Assembly (NCBI GenBank): GCA_020740775.1
Contig: JAHEWK010000012.1
Coordinates: 868,001 to 932,000 of the forward strand
Length of the DNA: 64,000 nucleotides
From: Ilyonectria destructans
Lineage: Eukaryota > Ascomycota > Sordariomycetes > Hypocreales > Nectriaceae
Direction of reading: 5' to 3'
In this document: positions 1 to 11,512 of the stretch, one piece after another
How the letters are laid out: each line of letters opens with the position of its first letter
How positions within the stretch are numbered: position 1 is the first letter of the stretch
Program-made: the position numbers and the translations under genes
The notes under the pieces: model-generated
The model's input: the letters and a program-made list of their open reading frames with translations, nothing else
What the model was told of the DNA's origin: nothing
Databases searched by the model: none

Positions 1-569
1 CGCAGGATTTACCACCTGACGGGACATTTTCTAGCGACAATAGCGCCAATGCCGCATGCGCTTTAGCGGATGGGGTCGGAGACGCTTCAAGCTTCGGGCA
101 CGGGACGCCATTAAATTATGCCAACGGCCAGCCATCCAGGGCATAACAGGCGTTACTGGAAACTGGTAGGGTGCAGGGACAGGGGCTTTAAGGGTTACAC
201 ACCGTAATCGCAAGGGGGCATTTGCGACAGCCCGCCTCCCACTCCCCCTCACCAACCCTCCAGCCTCCCCCACGAGAGCCTCACCTCCAATTGTTGTCTC
301 GTGACACCTCTGTTCAACTTCCAACACCTCTATTTGCTCCCCTGTTGTCCTGATTTCACGGCGATTTGAATTCGCTGTGTAAATTGCTTGTTTCTTTCGC
401 CTGCTGCTGCGTGGCCCCTCCACACCCAGTTCGCGGGCGCAACACCGAGCTCCACCCACAGCGCGCGCCGTCTTCAACCAACCGACCGACCGATCGAACT
501 TCGCTTCCAGCTTCAACAGCTCCACGATACGGAGAAGAACTCCCCTTGTCTCCGACTACAACCGCGACC
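1..569. other. Upstream region of the GPI12-like gene
   Basis: No gene is supported here. The last 200 bases are pyrimidine-rich and probably hold the promoter and 5' leader of the deacetylase that starts at 570. Open frames in both directions have no recognisable content and no good start context. Confidence 0.5.
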
Positions 570-1601
570 ATGGACTTCTACTACCTCATCCTCGCGGTTC
601 TCGCCGTGGTGCTCCCGTCCTTCTACATCCTCACCGCGAGCATTGCGTCGTCCCGCCTCCCGACCCTGAAGAACAAGCGCATCTGCCTCCTCATCGCCCA
701 CCCCGACGACGAGGCCATGTTCTTCGCGCCGACGATCCTCGCCCTGACCCGACCCGATACTGGAAACCATGTCAAGATCTTGTGTTTGAGCACCGGTATG
801 AACCGACCGGCACTGCTGAGCTGAGGCAGTCGCATGCAGCTTTCAATGGCAAAAAAGAGACGTTGTGTTTGGCTGATGGTTTCGACTGTGGCTTTAGGGA
901 ACGCCGACGGCCTGGGAGAGACACGCAAGAAGGAACTCGTCAAGAGCGGCTTGACTTTGGGTCTGCACGACGAGGACGACGTGTTTGTGCTCAATAACCC
1001 GTATGTTACCCTTCCGGCGCAAACGAAAGAGAACAGCAAACTGACAATTGCCCCCAACAGAACCGACTTCCCCGACTCAATGACGACAGTATGGGATCGC
1101 AACAAGATCGCAGGCCTCTTGGGTAGCGCCTTTGCGCCGCTCCTTGCTCGCGAGCGCACCGAAGACGCCGCCCAGCCGACGGCCAATATCGACGTCCTCA
1201 TTACCTTCGATTCCCATGGTGTCTCATCGCACCCCAACCACATCTCCCTGTTCTACGGCGCACGAACCTTCATCGCCGGCCTCACCCAGGGCAAGCCCGA
1301 GTGGAAGAGCCCCGTCGACCTCTATACCCTCAGCACCGTCAACTTCGCCCGCAAGTACGTGTCCTTCCTCGACACATTTGTGACGTTGCTTCGCTCTAGG
1401 GGCGTCGTCACTGAAGACGAAGCTCGCCCAGGCGGCCTCGTCTTCTTCAACTCGCTCGTCGGCAGCAACGCCCTAGGCACCGCCTGGCAGGCCATGACGG
1501 AGGCGCACAAGAGCCAGATGGTCTGGTTCCGCTACGGCTGGATCACCTTTAGCCGCTACATGGTCATCAACGACCTACGCCTTGAAAAGTTCCCCAAGTG
1601 A
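570..1601 (+). CDS. GPI12: N-acetylglucosaminyl-phosphatidylinositol de-N-acetylase (PIG-L/GPI12 family)
   Basis: Exons 570-795, 898-1000 and 1061-1601 give 289 residues. The enzyme removes the acetyl group from GlcNAc-PI, the second step of GPI-anchor synthesis at the ER. Residues 1-27 form a hydrophobic N-terminal anchor. The zinc-site motif AHPDDE lies at 43-48, the family block STGNADGLG is created exactly by the first splice, and the second metal motif SHPNH is near 165. Intron 2 is 60 nt and leaves the frame open if retained, but its GTATGT...CAG ends and the restored family spacing (NNP joined to TDFPDS) favour removal. The start at 570 follows a CACC-like context (gcgaccATGG). No odd residues were seen, and an intact housekeeping gene is likely. 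Confidence 0.88.
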
Positions 1602-2119
1602 CCTATTCGCATTAGAGCGATGACGCTACCGCATATTACCGGGAGTTTGTTGGGTCGCCGGTTCAACTGGCATGACGTGTTTGCTGTATGATACGGCTAT
1701 ACGTATGCAATCCCATCTGCTCTTAGGAGAAATCAATAGAGACAAGGAAAAGAAGAGGAGGAAGAACAGATCGTAGCAAAGCTCCGCTTTTTATGTTGCT
1801 GGGTGGGTGGTATTTAAGGCATCACCCATGAGCCATGTTGTATGACACATGTTTGCAGATTACATAACTCTCACCCTCTCATCATCAGTCTCGTCGATAT
1901 TATGGCAAAGTCGATAAGTATTTTATTATTGTTCAAATAGTAATACTCCGCATGAATTTATATTAAGGGCAGTCTGCTTTCCAGTATACTGCCAGCAGTC
2001 AGCTAATCCCAGATCTTGACGGTCGGTATTCCTTCTCTTCCCATCCCATTCGTTTCCGAGGTCGCAACTCCAATTCTAATTTCGACTGCGCATTCTTTTG
2101 AGATGAGAATATGCGTGCG
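1602..2119. other. Convergent 3' spacer
   Basis: Spacer between two convergent genes. It is AT-rich toward 1900-1980, as expected for 3' ends and polyadenylation signals. Nothing else was seen. Confidence 0.5.
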
Positions 2120-4777
2120 CTAGCTCTTCGGGCCCGTAGGGTAAATCACGTAGCCCTCCGGACTTAGGATGGACGGATAAGCCTTGACCATGGCCCGATC
2201 GATCTCCTGCCATTCCCCTGCAAGGTCGTCCCAAGGTATCAAAAACGGGCTTTTCCGCTTTTCCGGAGATCGTTCTCCTAAGCCCCATTGCTTTTGCAAT
2301 CGCTCCGAGTTGAATCTGTCGTGCTCGACCTTAGCTAAGATTTCGACTTGGTCGCGGGTGAATTCAATGACGGGCTCACGAGTCCCTTGCTTCTCCGAGA
2401 GGTAGCACGATATATGGCGCAGCTTTTGGGATATGGACATAGCGTGCGCCCGGGATGACTCCTTTAACTCCTCCTCTAGCTGGGCCCAGTGGACGAGGTC
2501 GCTAAGGTCCATTTCAGGTGTCGCAGTCTTCGCTTCAAAATATGTCTCGTGTAGTTTGACTGCAATCTTCTCGACAACCTCGGGAGGAAGCGGGATACCG
2601 CTCATATGCAGAGTGAATTCGGCATAGTCCACGTGCATATTCAACTGAGCTGGAGGGGGGAGGGCAGCCCGCTCGAAACTGCGGTGGCCGTTGACCCTGC
2701 TCATCGCAATGATGGTTTTCAGAGACCTGATGCCCTGCCTGTAAGTAGGCACCAGCAGTAAACTGTTCAGAACGCTTTCATTAATGCGAATTTTGTCCCC
2801 AGTTTTGAGATTTGGCTCTCTTTCTTCGAGCAATGAACGGAGGATGACGGCACGCCGGACGGGGTATAATCTATCATCCCCTTCGCCATGATCGAAACGA
2901 TTTGGCCCTAGGACGTTAACGAAGCCATGCAAACAACCAAGGAAATCTTGTAATCGAGGGTCCCCTTCGGCGCGAGATTTCAGGTCATGGTAACTCTTGT
3001 TGACGGTGGTTCCGAAGAAGAAAATAGCAGGGCCAATAGGTCTGCTAAACCCATGATCTGAAAAGTTGCCTCCCAGCATTACTGGAAGAAGATGAGGCAA
3101 CCAACCCGACTGAGACTCAGCAAGACTGCCATCAAAGCCGCTAATATAAACCAGCGGAATGCTACCTTCAAGGGTGCAGTCCCGCACTGAATGAAAAGCG
3201 ACCAAAAGGTCATCCGGAGATGTAAATTGAGAAAGGTCAAACCGCAGCTTCTTGACTTTCTGACCCTTCGCCGCGCTTTGAGCAACTTGAAGTGCAGCAA
3301 ACGCCTTTCCAGCGCCCCGCGGGCCGCACAACGCAATACTAAGCGGTTTGGTCTTGGGTGAAGAAAAGTACAAGTTCAAGAAGTTAAACAGTGTCCGGAA
3401 CAATTCGATTTCTTGGCGATCAAATAGCACGAGATTGCCAAATGATGTCAACGGGACCCGTATTTCGGGAGACATGACCCCATCTTTCACAATTCGGCGG
3501 GCAACCTCGGCAGCATCTCCGACCAAGTGGTCTATAAGGGACCAGTTGCGTTCTGTGCCACTGGCGATTGGATCTGAAGGAATTGACAACGACAACAACT
3601 GGTCATCTTCCTCGCTGTCGCCAAGGCCAGTCATAATAGCCGGAGTCTGATAGATGAATGGATTCGGTCCTTCAGGGTCCTTGACCGTGAGGCCTCGGCG
3701 AGATAGCCGTCTCGCGGCCCAGAGACCGCATTTAATTCCGTGCTCGATGCTAAGGTCATGCGACTCGATAAGTCCTTTCGAGAAGCCAGCCACAAATGCC
3801 TCGTCTGCACCGGGGATGGGACCAAGGTTTTGTCGACTAAACTGGCCTTCGACACATTGCGAATCGAAAACTAGAAGAGGTGCGGCTGCTTGGCGTCCAG
3901 TGTGATATATGACACCGTCTAAGCCGAATCGTACAACCAGGTGAGCGCATGTAACCAGTGTGACAAGCTTGCCAGAGGAACCGAGCTTTTCAACAAAGTC
4001 TTCGCATGTCTTCTCCCAGGAGAGTCCATATGATAGCTCAATGCCCTCGGCGCGTAGGTCATCGGCACTGAGAATGACAATGACCTTCTCGGGATCCCGG
4101 GGATTATCGTCGACGTATGTCCCCCAGCGCAAATTTTCCCACAACTTCCCCTCGCAAAGAGGATTTGACATGTGGTAGATTAGGAACTGTGGCCGGGAAC
4201 TCTTGAACTGAGAAATCGCGTTCTCAGCATCGGAGTCTGTGAAAGATGATCCTGATCCAGCGTCTTGTAGAACCCATATAGAGATCGTGTCATGGGCGGT
4301 TGGCGGTAGTGGTGGCGTTGGAGCTAGCCATTTCGAACTAGCATCGATAAGTTTCGTGCTCTTATGTCTGAAAGCGGTGCCATGAGGACCAGTTGTGTCA
4401 TAAGCATCTAGCTCAATAATAGATTGGATAGAAGTCTCTGCCAACCCAGCCAGAGCCGGTTTGTAGATGCGTGCGATCTGTTCAGAATGACCAGTATCTT
4501 GAAGCAGTTCGCTGATGAGACCAGCCCCTCCATGGAACCGATGCGCGCTAAAGCTCCGTGTGCCTCCGCCCGCGTCGATTGCGCCAGCAACCCTCGGAAG
4601 TAGGAAGAGCTGGGCCGGAGCATCGCCGGAAACGACGACGTGTCTTGACATTTGAGGTAATATGGTCGGTCCCAGGCAATCTTGGTCGACGGCTATTGAG
4701 TTGTAGTAATGGGCGGCGACTGGGCGGCTAACGGTGAGATTCGAGGCAGCTGGCAGCCTGATCTCCAAAGTGCACAC
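2120..4777 (-). CDS. RyR-domain protein with PfkB-like N-terminal part and degenerate P-loop
   Basis: Intronless frame of 885 residues. Residues about 808-878 match the RyR repeat known from ryanodine receptors and bacterial defence-type proteins: an EHDRFNSER-type helix, a conserved PFLIPWDDL block and a closing EGYVIYP. The first 400 residues resemble a ribokinase/PfkB fold: an early glycine-rich HGGAGLISELL stretch and, near 322, a GADEAFVAGF block where PfkB enzymes carry GAGD, so the catalytic motif is altered. A P-loop-like GPRGAGKA sits near 482, with Ala replacing the usual Ser/Thr, followed by a hydrophobic Walker-B-like strand about 70 residues later. An alternative start is Met43 at 4651, directly before a beta-strand (RHVVVSG), which may be the true start. 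No signal peptide or membrane segment was seen. Function unknown; a nucleotide-sensing or STAND-like role is inference. Confidence 0.72.
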   Translation of the reverse strand: MCTLEIRLPAASNLTVSRPVAAHYYNSIAVDQDCLGPTILPQMSRHVVVSGDAPAQLFLLPRVAGAIDAGGGTRSFSAHRFHGGAGLISELLQDTGHSEQIARIYKPALAGLAETSIQSIIELDAYDTTGPHGTAFRHKSTKLIDASSKWLAPTPPLPPTAHDTISIWVLQDAGSGSSFTDSDAENAISQFKSSRPQFLIYHMSNPLCEGKLWENLRWGTYVDDNPRDPEKVIVILSADDLRAEGIELSYGLSWEKTCEDFVEKLGSSGKLVTLVTCAHLVVRFGLDGVIYHTGRQAAAPLLVFDSQCVEGQFSRQNLGPIPGADEAFVAGFSKGLIESHDLSIEHGIKCGLWAARRLSRRGLTVKDPEGPNPFIYQTPAIMTGLGDSEEDDQLLSLSIPSDPIASGTERNWSLIDHLVGDAAEVARRIVKDGVMSPEIRVPLTSFGNLVLFDRQEIELFRTLFNFLNLYFSSPKTKPLSIALCGPRGAGKAFAALQVAQSAAKGQKVKKLRFDLSQFTSPDDLLVAFHSVRDCTLEGSIPLVYISGFDGSLAESQSGWLPHLLPVMLGGNFSDHGFSRPIGPAIFFFGTTVNKSYHDLKSRAEGDPRLQDFLGCLHGFVNVLGPNRFDHGEGDDRLYPVRRAVILRSLLEEREPNLKTGDKIRINESVLNSLLLVPTYRQGIRSLKTIIAMSRVNGHRSFERAALPPPAQLNMHVDYAEFTLHMSGIPLPPEVVEKIAVKLHETYFEAKTATPEMDLSDLVHWAQLEEELKESSRAHAMSISQKLRHISCYLSEKQGTREPVIEFTRDQVEILAKVEHDRFNSERLQKQWGLGERSPEKRKSPFLIPWDDLAGEWQEIDRAMVKAYPSILSPEGYVIYPTGPKS

Positions 4778-4931
4778 CGGCTATTGCATACAAGTATATG
4801 CTCGTAGGCCGTAGAGCAAGGCAATCCAGGCAACAAGAATGAGGCTTAGCCATTGTCAACGATTCATATCTCAAGTGATGCGATTGGTCATTTTATCTGT
4901 GCCAGCAGTATCATATTCTACGGCGCTATCT

Positions 4932-6655
4932 TCATACAAATTTACCGGCGTCTTTCGTCCCAGACGACTTTTTCGACCGCTTGTGCCACCACGCCCATAT
5001 GAGCAATACCAACAAGGTCAGAGTGCCAGATATAGCAAAAAACACCCCTAGCCACTTAGCTGAGACTACCTCCCCTTTTTTTCGACCGCTTTCCCAGTCG
5101 AATATAGACATGCTGAAAAAGGCCTGTGTGAAATTCGTTAGCTAAACTGTGCAGAAGCTATTGACTGCTTGCTGGTGTCCTACCGCGACGAAAGTACCTG
5201 GAAGAAAAACGAGGGTGACGACGGCTATCGTTCTCATCGATCTACTATCCCGGAGACCCTTCTCTGCTGCCATTTGGGAGCTCCTCGCAATCTAGGATCG
5301 GCATGTTAACATGAATACCCAGATCTTCAAACTGTGTGATCTCAGTTCAGGCAAACGTACCGATATATTGATTAGATTGTCCATCTATCACAAAATTAGC
5401 AATAAACTTTCAAAAAGGACTCCGGGTCTTCTTTTACCCACATTTGTTTGCTGAGCTTGTATCCTTGACAGTGTTGTGTCTAGGTCATGCAATAGAGTCT
5501 TTAGGATATCGTCCTGGGCCTGGACAATATCCCGAAAAGTAGCAGAGTATTCCATCACATTGTTCTCCTTGTTATTTCGCTTCTCGATTTTATCGAAGCA
5601 ACGGACCAAGTTACCTGCCAGTTCACGTGCAAACGTCCATCTGCGATGGAGCATGACATGGCTTTGCTGCATTTTGAACACCTTGTTTCTCATATCACTG
5701 ACTTTTTCGATGGTCGGGAATACAAAGTTGTCGCCTTGGGTCGGGGATACAAGGTTCTTGTCCTGATTCATAATCTCGGCCTTGATGAAAGTGAGCCTAG
5801 TTGTTATCTGTTCCACCTGCCAGCGCAAGAGAACCACGGGTAAGAGCATGAAGTCCAAGTATCGAAGATCCGGGTAGTCGTGGGGGAATTTTTCATTGAC
5901 TAGCAATGATTCCACCTCTTTTCTGGGTAGGCCCTGGTTTGAAAACACCAGAGTGACCCAATCTGCATCTCTCTGGTATCCGTTGGTGTATTTATCAGCC
6001 ACTGAGACGCAAAAGTAGGGGTAGTCGTCGTCAGTTGGTGTTTGCGCAATGAAGCCTACAATGAGAGTTGAGTTTCTATTTATTCAGAGAATTGAGTGGA
6101 ATTCGGCTTGTATGCTTACTGATATTCTCCGTTGACTCCAGCACCGCCGAGCCGGTTGTCTTGTTCTTGACAAAGAACTTGAACCGGTCGCCAGTCCAGC
6201 CATTATCTGCCGCAGTTTTGATGAGGGGGGCCAACTTGTCAAGTGGGTCTATGTCAGGGCAATGAGCATGGCTTGCCAATGTTAGTTTGACGAGTCTTCA
6301 GCTAGCTTTGACGGTTATACTTACAGCAACCTGAAGCGATGCTTATCTGAAAGACTGCGCTTGTCTCGCTTGGAGCTTGTGAGATTCGGCTTGACAAACT
6401 TGGGGTAGAACTGACTAACCTGCGGAGGGGATTCGATGAAACTTTTCGCGCCAGCTTCGTCTCGTGTTTTCCATTGCATCGGGGTGGTGATTTTCCATCC
6501 GTTCCTCTAGAGCACTGTGAGAAATTCAAGACGTTGAGTAAAGTAAGACTGGACGCGACACTTACCTTTATTATCATAGCACTGGTCTCGAAGCTGCTGA
6601 ATTCGACATCCTCACCACTCGTCTTCTCAGACTGAGAAGGAGACGATGTTGTCAT
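4932..6655 (-). CDS. CorA-like Mg2+ transporter-type membrane protein (fungal family)
   Basis: Seven exons: 6566-6655, 6325-6506, 6120-6271, 5442-6055, 5361-5384, 5184-5291 and 4932-5123, giving 453 residues. The C-terminus has the CorA layout: a long helical region, a first membrane helix (TIAVVTLVFLPGTFVA) running into FFSMSIFDW in place of the GMN loop, and a second helix around WLGVFFAISGTLTLLVLLIW, then a basic tail. The N-terminal half is the variable domain typical of fungal CorA-like proteins. Exon 5 is only 24 nt and the donor before it would be GTGGGT; without it the conserved NLIN block before the helix is lost. Transport activity is not shown by the sequence, and many fungal members lack a strict GMN motif. 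Confidence 0.72.
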
Positions 6656-7963
6656 AGGGTCAGATCAACGTTATGGAAGCTTAGTAAGCCTCGGAAGACG
6701 CTGAAACCAGGCAAGGAGGCTGTGGAGGAACCGGAAGCTGAACTATGGTGTTTGTCGCAGCTTCGACTGATGAAGTTGGGTGATGTCGTTGCGCAGCCTC
6801 GTCAGGCTGAGGCAACCGGAGGAAATTACCACAATTTGTTATGCAATTAGGCCCTACCACATGTGATGATAGCGGGAATGTGGCACGAAGCTAACAGCGC
6901 CTTAACTAGGCTCGGCGTAGGAACGGCCCGGTTCGCCACAAGGCACGGGATTTGTTAGCCACGAATGAAGGGATTCGGGTGAATAAGATGGAGGCTGGGA
7001 ATGTCCACCTCCCCCTGCCCGGCCCACAGGCTGACCTAAACACCCTAGGTAGTGACCTAGTAAAAAGCTTGATCTCACCAGTCTTCAGTCATTACTTATT
7101 CATAATTCAATTAACCATTAACCAGAGGAGTGAGAATATCTTCAAGATTGGCGATTCGAACTCCCACTTTATTTCCTTGGGATAAAGCATGACAAACGCG
7201 TCTTCAGTGCGACAAGCAAGGAAATGATCTCCGCCCCCGCTAATTCATATTTTCATCGACTGCTTCCAGCTATGTTCGGATTCGGATTCGTGAAAGACGA
7301 ACCCGTTCCTAAGTCGTGGATATACCTAGCATGTTCCGTCACCCTTTAAATATGATGCCATGAGCTATGTATATTCCTATGCACGGTATCCAGACTACTA
7401 CTGGGAACTTGTATGCACACAATGTTCGACGCCCCGCCGACTTTCGAAATTGCCTGCTGCATGCAGTAAAGGGTATTCGTAAATAGCGAGTTGATACTAC
7501 GCAACTATCGAAAAAGAAAAACAAGCCGGGGAAAGGGCACACACTGTCTACGTTGTCCCGATTGCACGCTCTGGCAATAATATTGTCATAACTGCCTAAC
7601 ATCCCGATGAACATAATCGTAAGATAGAAGCCAAGCCGATGCGAGTGCAAGTGCGAAAGTAACCGGAAATCGGATTAGGGGGATAGATCCTGCCCCCCAC
7701 CCCACCAGCCCATACATCCAACAAGCCCACATAGCTAATAAATCTCTCGGGCTTACCAACACCTAGGAAGCAACATTCAGAAAAGTCTCCACAGCATTGT
7801 AGGGTTACATCGGAACTCTCCACCAGCCCCCGCACCACCGGCTGAGCCTCTGTCCATCCACGTAGTTGCTCGTCTCCTTTCCGTTCGAGCCGAACCCTCA
7901 CATCATTCCACAGCCTCTGTCTCTCAAATCAAGTGGCGAATCATCTACGAAATACCGCCCGCC
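6656..7963. other. Intergenic, no supported gene
   Basis: About 1.3 kb between divergent genes, holding both promoters. A minus-strand frame near 7339-7650 has no recognisable content. No repeat structure was noticed. Confidence 0.45.
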
Positions 7964-8940
7964 ATGGTTCTCACTTGGTTAATTACTGGCTGTACCAGTG
8001 GCTTCGGTGAGCTTTTTGTTCGTCAGCTCCGGGCAGCAGGCGACAATGTCATTGCAACTGGCCGTAACGCACACAGTAGGCTTGCTCAGCTGAAAGATAT
8101 TGGGGCAACCGTTCTGGATTTGGACGTTACCTTGCCTGTCGACGTCATTCAAGCTAAAATCGACGAGGCTTGGGGAGTGTACCCTGGTGGCATCGATGTC
8201 GTTGTCAATAACGCCGGTTATATTCTCAGCGGCGCTATTGAGGAACTAACGCAAGTATCTTGTGCCTGTTTCTTGAAGCACCTTAGGTGAACTGACAAGT
8301 CATGTATAGGCAAGAAGACTTCGAAAGTTCCATGAAGACTAACTTCCATGGGCCTATGAACATTACCCGTGTTATTTTACCCAAGCTCCGTGCGAAGGGT
8401 AAGGGGACGCTCCTCTACATTAGCTCCCAGGCCGCATGGCACGGTGACCCCAGCGCTGCCGCCTACTGCTCTAGCAAGTTTGCCCTTGAAGGTTAGTCCC
8501 CGCACATGCCTTGTTATCAATCTAATCTGATATTAATATATCCACAAGGGGCACTTGAGTGCCTGGCTAAAGAGCTTGCCATTTTTGCTCCAGGCCTTCG
8601 GGTCTTGATTGTCGAGCCAGGCTACTTCCGCACCAAGGCTTTCAAAAATATCCTTCATGTCGAGCCTCATGCTCCTGATTATGCACAATTCAATACAGCT
8701 GTGCGGCAGGTCGAGGCCGCCACCATTGGCAACGAACCAGGCGACTCAGAGAAGGGCGTGGCACGCATGATCGACCTAGTAAAGGGTACGGGCGCCGCAG
8801 CAGGTCGGACAGTGCCGCTACGAGTGCCTTTAGGGTCGGATAGCTGGGGTAGAATCAAGGCTAAGTGTGAGGAGACGATCAAGATTTGCAACGAATGGGA
8901 AGAGCTAGCAAAAAGCACTGATGTTTTATCTACAGATTAA
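7964..8940 (+). CDS. Classical short-chain dehydrogenase/reductase
   Basis: Exons 7964-8250, 8310-8491 and 8549-8940 give 286 residues. The Rossmann motif TGCTSGFG is at residues 8-15, NNAG follows near 85, a catalytic Ser strand (LLYISSQAA) precedes the active-site YCSSK near 150, and VEPGYFRT follows. This is the oxidoreductase-type classical SDR layout, using NAD(P)H on an alcohol/carbonyl substrate that cannot be told from the sequence. The first intron must be read as GC-AG (AC|GCAAGT...TATAG): the nearby GT donor shifts the frame, whereas GCAAGT restores ELTQEDFESS. The start at 7964 has a good context (gccATGG). Cytosolic by lack of targeting signals. Confidence 0.85.
8251..8309 (+). 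other. GC-AG intron in the SDR gene
   Basis: A 59-nt intron with the canonical non-consensus donor GCAAGT and acceptor TATAG. Only this donor gives phase 2 and keeps the SDR frame. Confidence 0.75.
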
Positions 8941-9358
8941 TAGACTGCTTAGGTCAGGAGATGGATAGCTAGCTGGTAGATGCTTCCTTGGGCAACTCCT
9001 GTTCATTCATCATTGAGCTCATTTTCCTAACATGTCTTTCGTTAAATCTTGGAGACTCATGGAAGAGGAGAAGATATTGAAAATGCAACTCCTGGATATT
9101 GATGTCTTCAACTTCGACGCGCCTAGAGCAAGGTCTTGCAAATAACAATACGGCGTTGCCTTGTGCGCGGCGGTGTGATTCGGATGCGAGTAGCCCAGGG
9201 CCCTATAACCCCGCAGTGCAGCACCCCAGCCGCCACTGCCGGCCAGTAACTCTGAAAAGCCGCCCGACGCGTTTTGCGACGCGCTATATATAGATATATA
9301 CGCATCACCGCCTGCACCTTGAACCTTGCATCTTGCACGCAACAAGCAGAAGCTAACA
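8941..9358. other. Spacer before the MULE-derived gene
   Basis: Holds an alternating TA tract near 9283-9301 that could serve as a TATA element about 60-75 bases before the next start. No long terminal inverted repeat was recognised here. Confidence 0.4.
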
Positions 9359-11512
9359 ATGCCGCCACGGCCACCAGACTTCCACCAGACCTTCAAGAGC
9401 TATGAGGCCGTCTTCCGATTTATCCAGGATTTCGCCGAGGCAAAGGGCCATGCTATCAAAAGCGCGCCAAGAGACTATGTGCGTGGAATGCCTGAACGAT
9501 TCGACGTCACATGCACCGGCCACAAGACCACCCATATCGGGTTCCCACCATATAGGGCAGACTGTCCTTTCCAGATGGTGTCATTGTACCTGCCAGCCAG
9601 AGATGTCTGGCTCGTGGAGCTAATCCATGATCCCCATCCATCTTCCCCAGCTTCAGTTCCTGCGCATCGTTGGCCTAAACAACCGGAGACTCGGGACACT
9701 GCCCAACAGTCTAACGAAGCAGGGGCGACTATCCAAGAAGCAAGACTATCATTTGGCGAATTTCCCTCAGCCAAAGACGCATTGCTCGCAAAACACCACC
9801 CATGGCCCGCAAAACACAACATATGGCACCCGGGAGATGAAGAATGGCTCCGAAGCGACGACGCATGGCTTTCAGCAGACGACGCATGGCTATTTGAAAC
9901 CGAAAGTCTATCAGATGCGGATAGATTTCTGGTACCGGACCCACGACGATCACTAGAACTGTCGCTATCACCAGATACACGGCTTTCACGCGAGGCATAC
10001 TTATTGCAAAAGCAATACGACGAGTCCCACTTGCTTGATATTGCGCATGACCTATGGAAACTCTACTCGGAGGAACTTGACTACAGCAGCTCACTGCCGC
10101 ACCTACTTGCCCAACTAGACAAAGATGGAGTCCTTCACCAAGAGAAGTTTGACGAGGCCCAGACTCTTCGATATCAGGTCATCAATATTGACGACGAGTT
10201 CAAGCTGTGGCGACACTACTCACACCTGATGATGGTCAATGTCACCCGTCATGCGACATGTCCTGGTTTCAAAGTGTTGGAACTCAAAGGACACACCATG
10301 GTGGGCACTTACTTTCCCATTGCCTATGCCACATCGCGAGATGGCAACAACGACTTCTTTACCTGGGTTCTTGGCCAACTAAAGACGTGGCTTTGCGAGT
10401 TTGCTGCCAGGAAGCAAGTAGACAGCGAAACCCTCTTTCCACATGTGTTGATCGGAGAGCTCGATGTTATCGAGCATCTGGACATTCATGACATCTTCCC
10501 CGACACACAGAAGCAGCTCTGCGTGAAGGATATCGGAAGCACCATCGTCAAGATGTCCCGCAAGCGCTGGAACGGACGTGACTCGAGTGAAAAGCCTGCC
10601 TTCACTCTCAGCCATCTCTTAGACGCAGACATGCCCCATGAGACTATCACGCCGAGGGCCGGCAACAGGAACGACTTCTTGAGGGCTATGAGACTCGTGT
10701 TTCATGCGCCAACAGTGCCCGACTTTGAAAGACGTTGGAATGAATTAGAGGCATCGTGGTGTCACTCGCAAAGCGGTCAGTCTCATGGCCACTACTACCT
10801 AGCATAGGGCTGACTTCCGAACACAGAGGTGGTCTCCCACATCCGCACAACCTATATTCGCCTTGCGCCACAATGGGTACATGCATATACTCGATTTTAT
10901 CGCAACTACGGTCATCGCATCATCTCGCCTCGTGGGTCCCATCATATTGCTATGCGCGCCTTCATGAAAAACCCACAGCTGAACCTTTTGGAGCTTTACA
11001 GCTCACTCCGGTACCATTGGGACTTCTGGCATGAAAAATTCGATCAACAAATGGCGTACGAAGGGATCAAAACCGGTACACAGTATCTGACTGAGCTCTG
11101 GAGCAACACACGGGGTTATAGCTCGCACCAGGGCCTTGACCTGGTCTATGGACAGGTCTTCCGAGCCCGAGAATCGCTGCTTCACCCTGTGCAACGCGCT
11201 CTACCTCCATGTACGGGGAGTTTTACCAAGCAGTATGGACTTCCTTGTAGTCATATGGTTGTGCAGAATTTATCGTGTGTGGTTAAGAAGGGACAGCGAT
11301 GTGTGATTGAAACTGGTGCTTTCGACCTTGCCTGGTGGGATAACACTTGGCTGATTCACCACGATATGGTAAGATTTCCATCTCTTCCTTTCATATCACA
11401 TGTGCTAAGATAAGTCATCATAAAGTTTGATCGACGAAACCGAGATCCCCGAATCATCGCGCCTAGGGAGTCCCCGCAGAACGCATCTATACCGGTATCT
11501 ACCGGTACGTAG
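9359..11512 (+). mobile_element. MULE-type transposase-derived gene
   Basis: Exons 9359-10775, 10827-11368 and 11426-11512 give 681 residues in one frame. The N-terminus resembles the FAR1/WRKY-GCM1-like DNA-binding region of fungal MULE proteins (positions 1-90: FxxxFxFxQDFAxxKGH and paired Cys/His). Residues about 280-420 look like the MULE catalytic core, with a hydrophobic strand before GHTMVGTYFPIAYATS and a later block ending in VFP-like DIFPDTQKQLC. The C-terminus has a zinc-finger-like CTGSFTKQYGLPCSH, the usual fungal form of the SWIM-type motif, and ends with FDRRNRDPR. A repetitive stretch near residues 150-200 (HPWPAKH, DDAWLSADDAWL) is low in complexity. The frame is intact, yet no terminal inverted repeats were recognised, so it may be a domesticated or immobile copy. 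Confidence 0.68.

Noticed and set aside
31..525. Minus-strand frame of 164 codons at the left edge
   Set aside because: Low-complexity, Arg-rich translation opposite the probable leader of the GPI12-like gene.
7339..7650. Minus-strand frame of 103 codons
   Set aside because: No family resemblance, Cys-rich random-looking sequence, and isolated.
10756..10826. Stop of the first MULE-gene frame as a true C-terminus
   Set aside because: A consensus intron (GTCAGT...ACACAG) at 10776-10826 joins two halves of the same transposase in frame.
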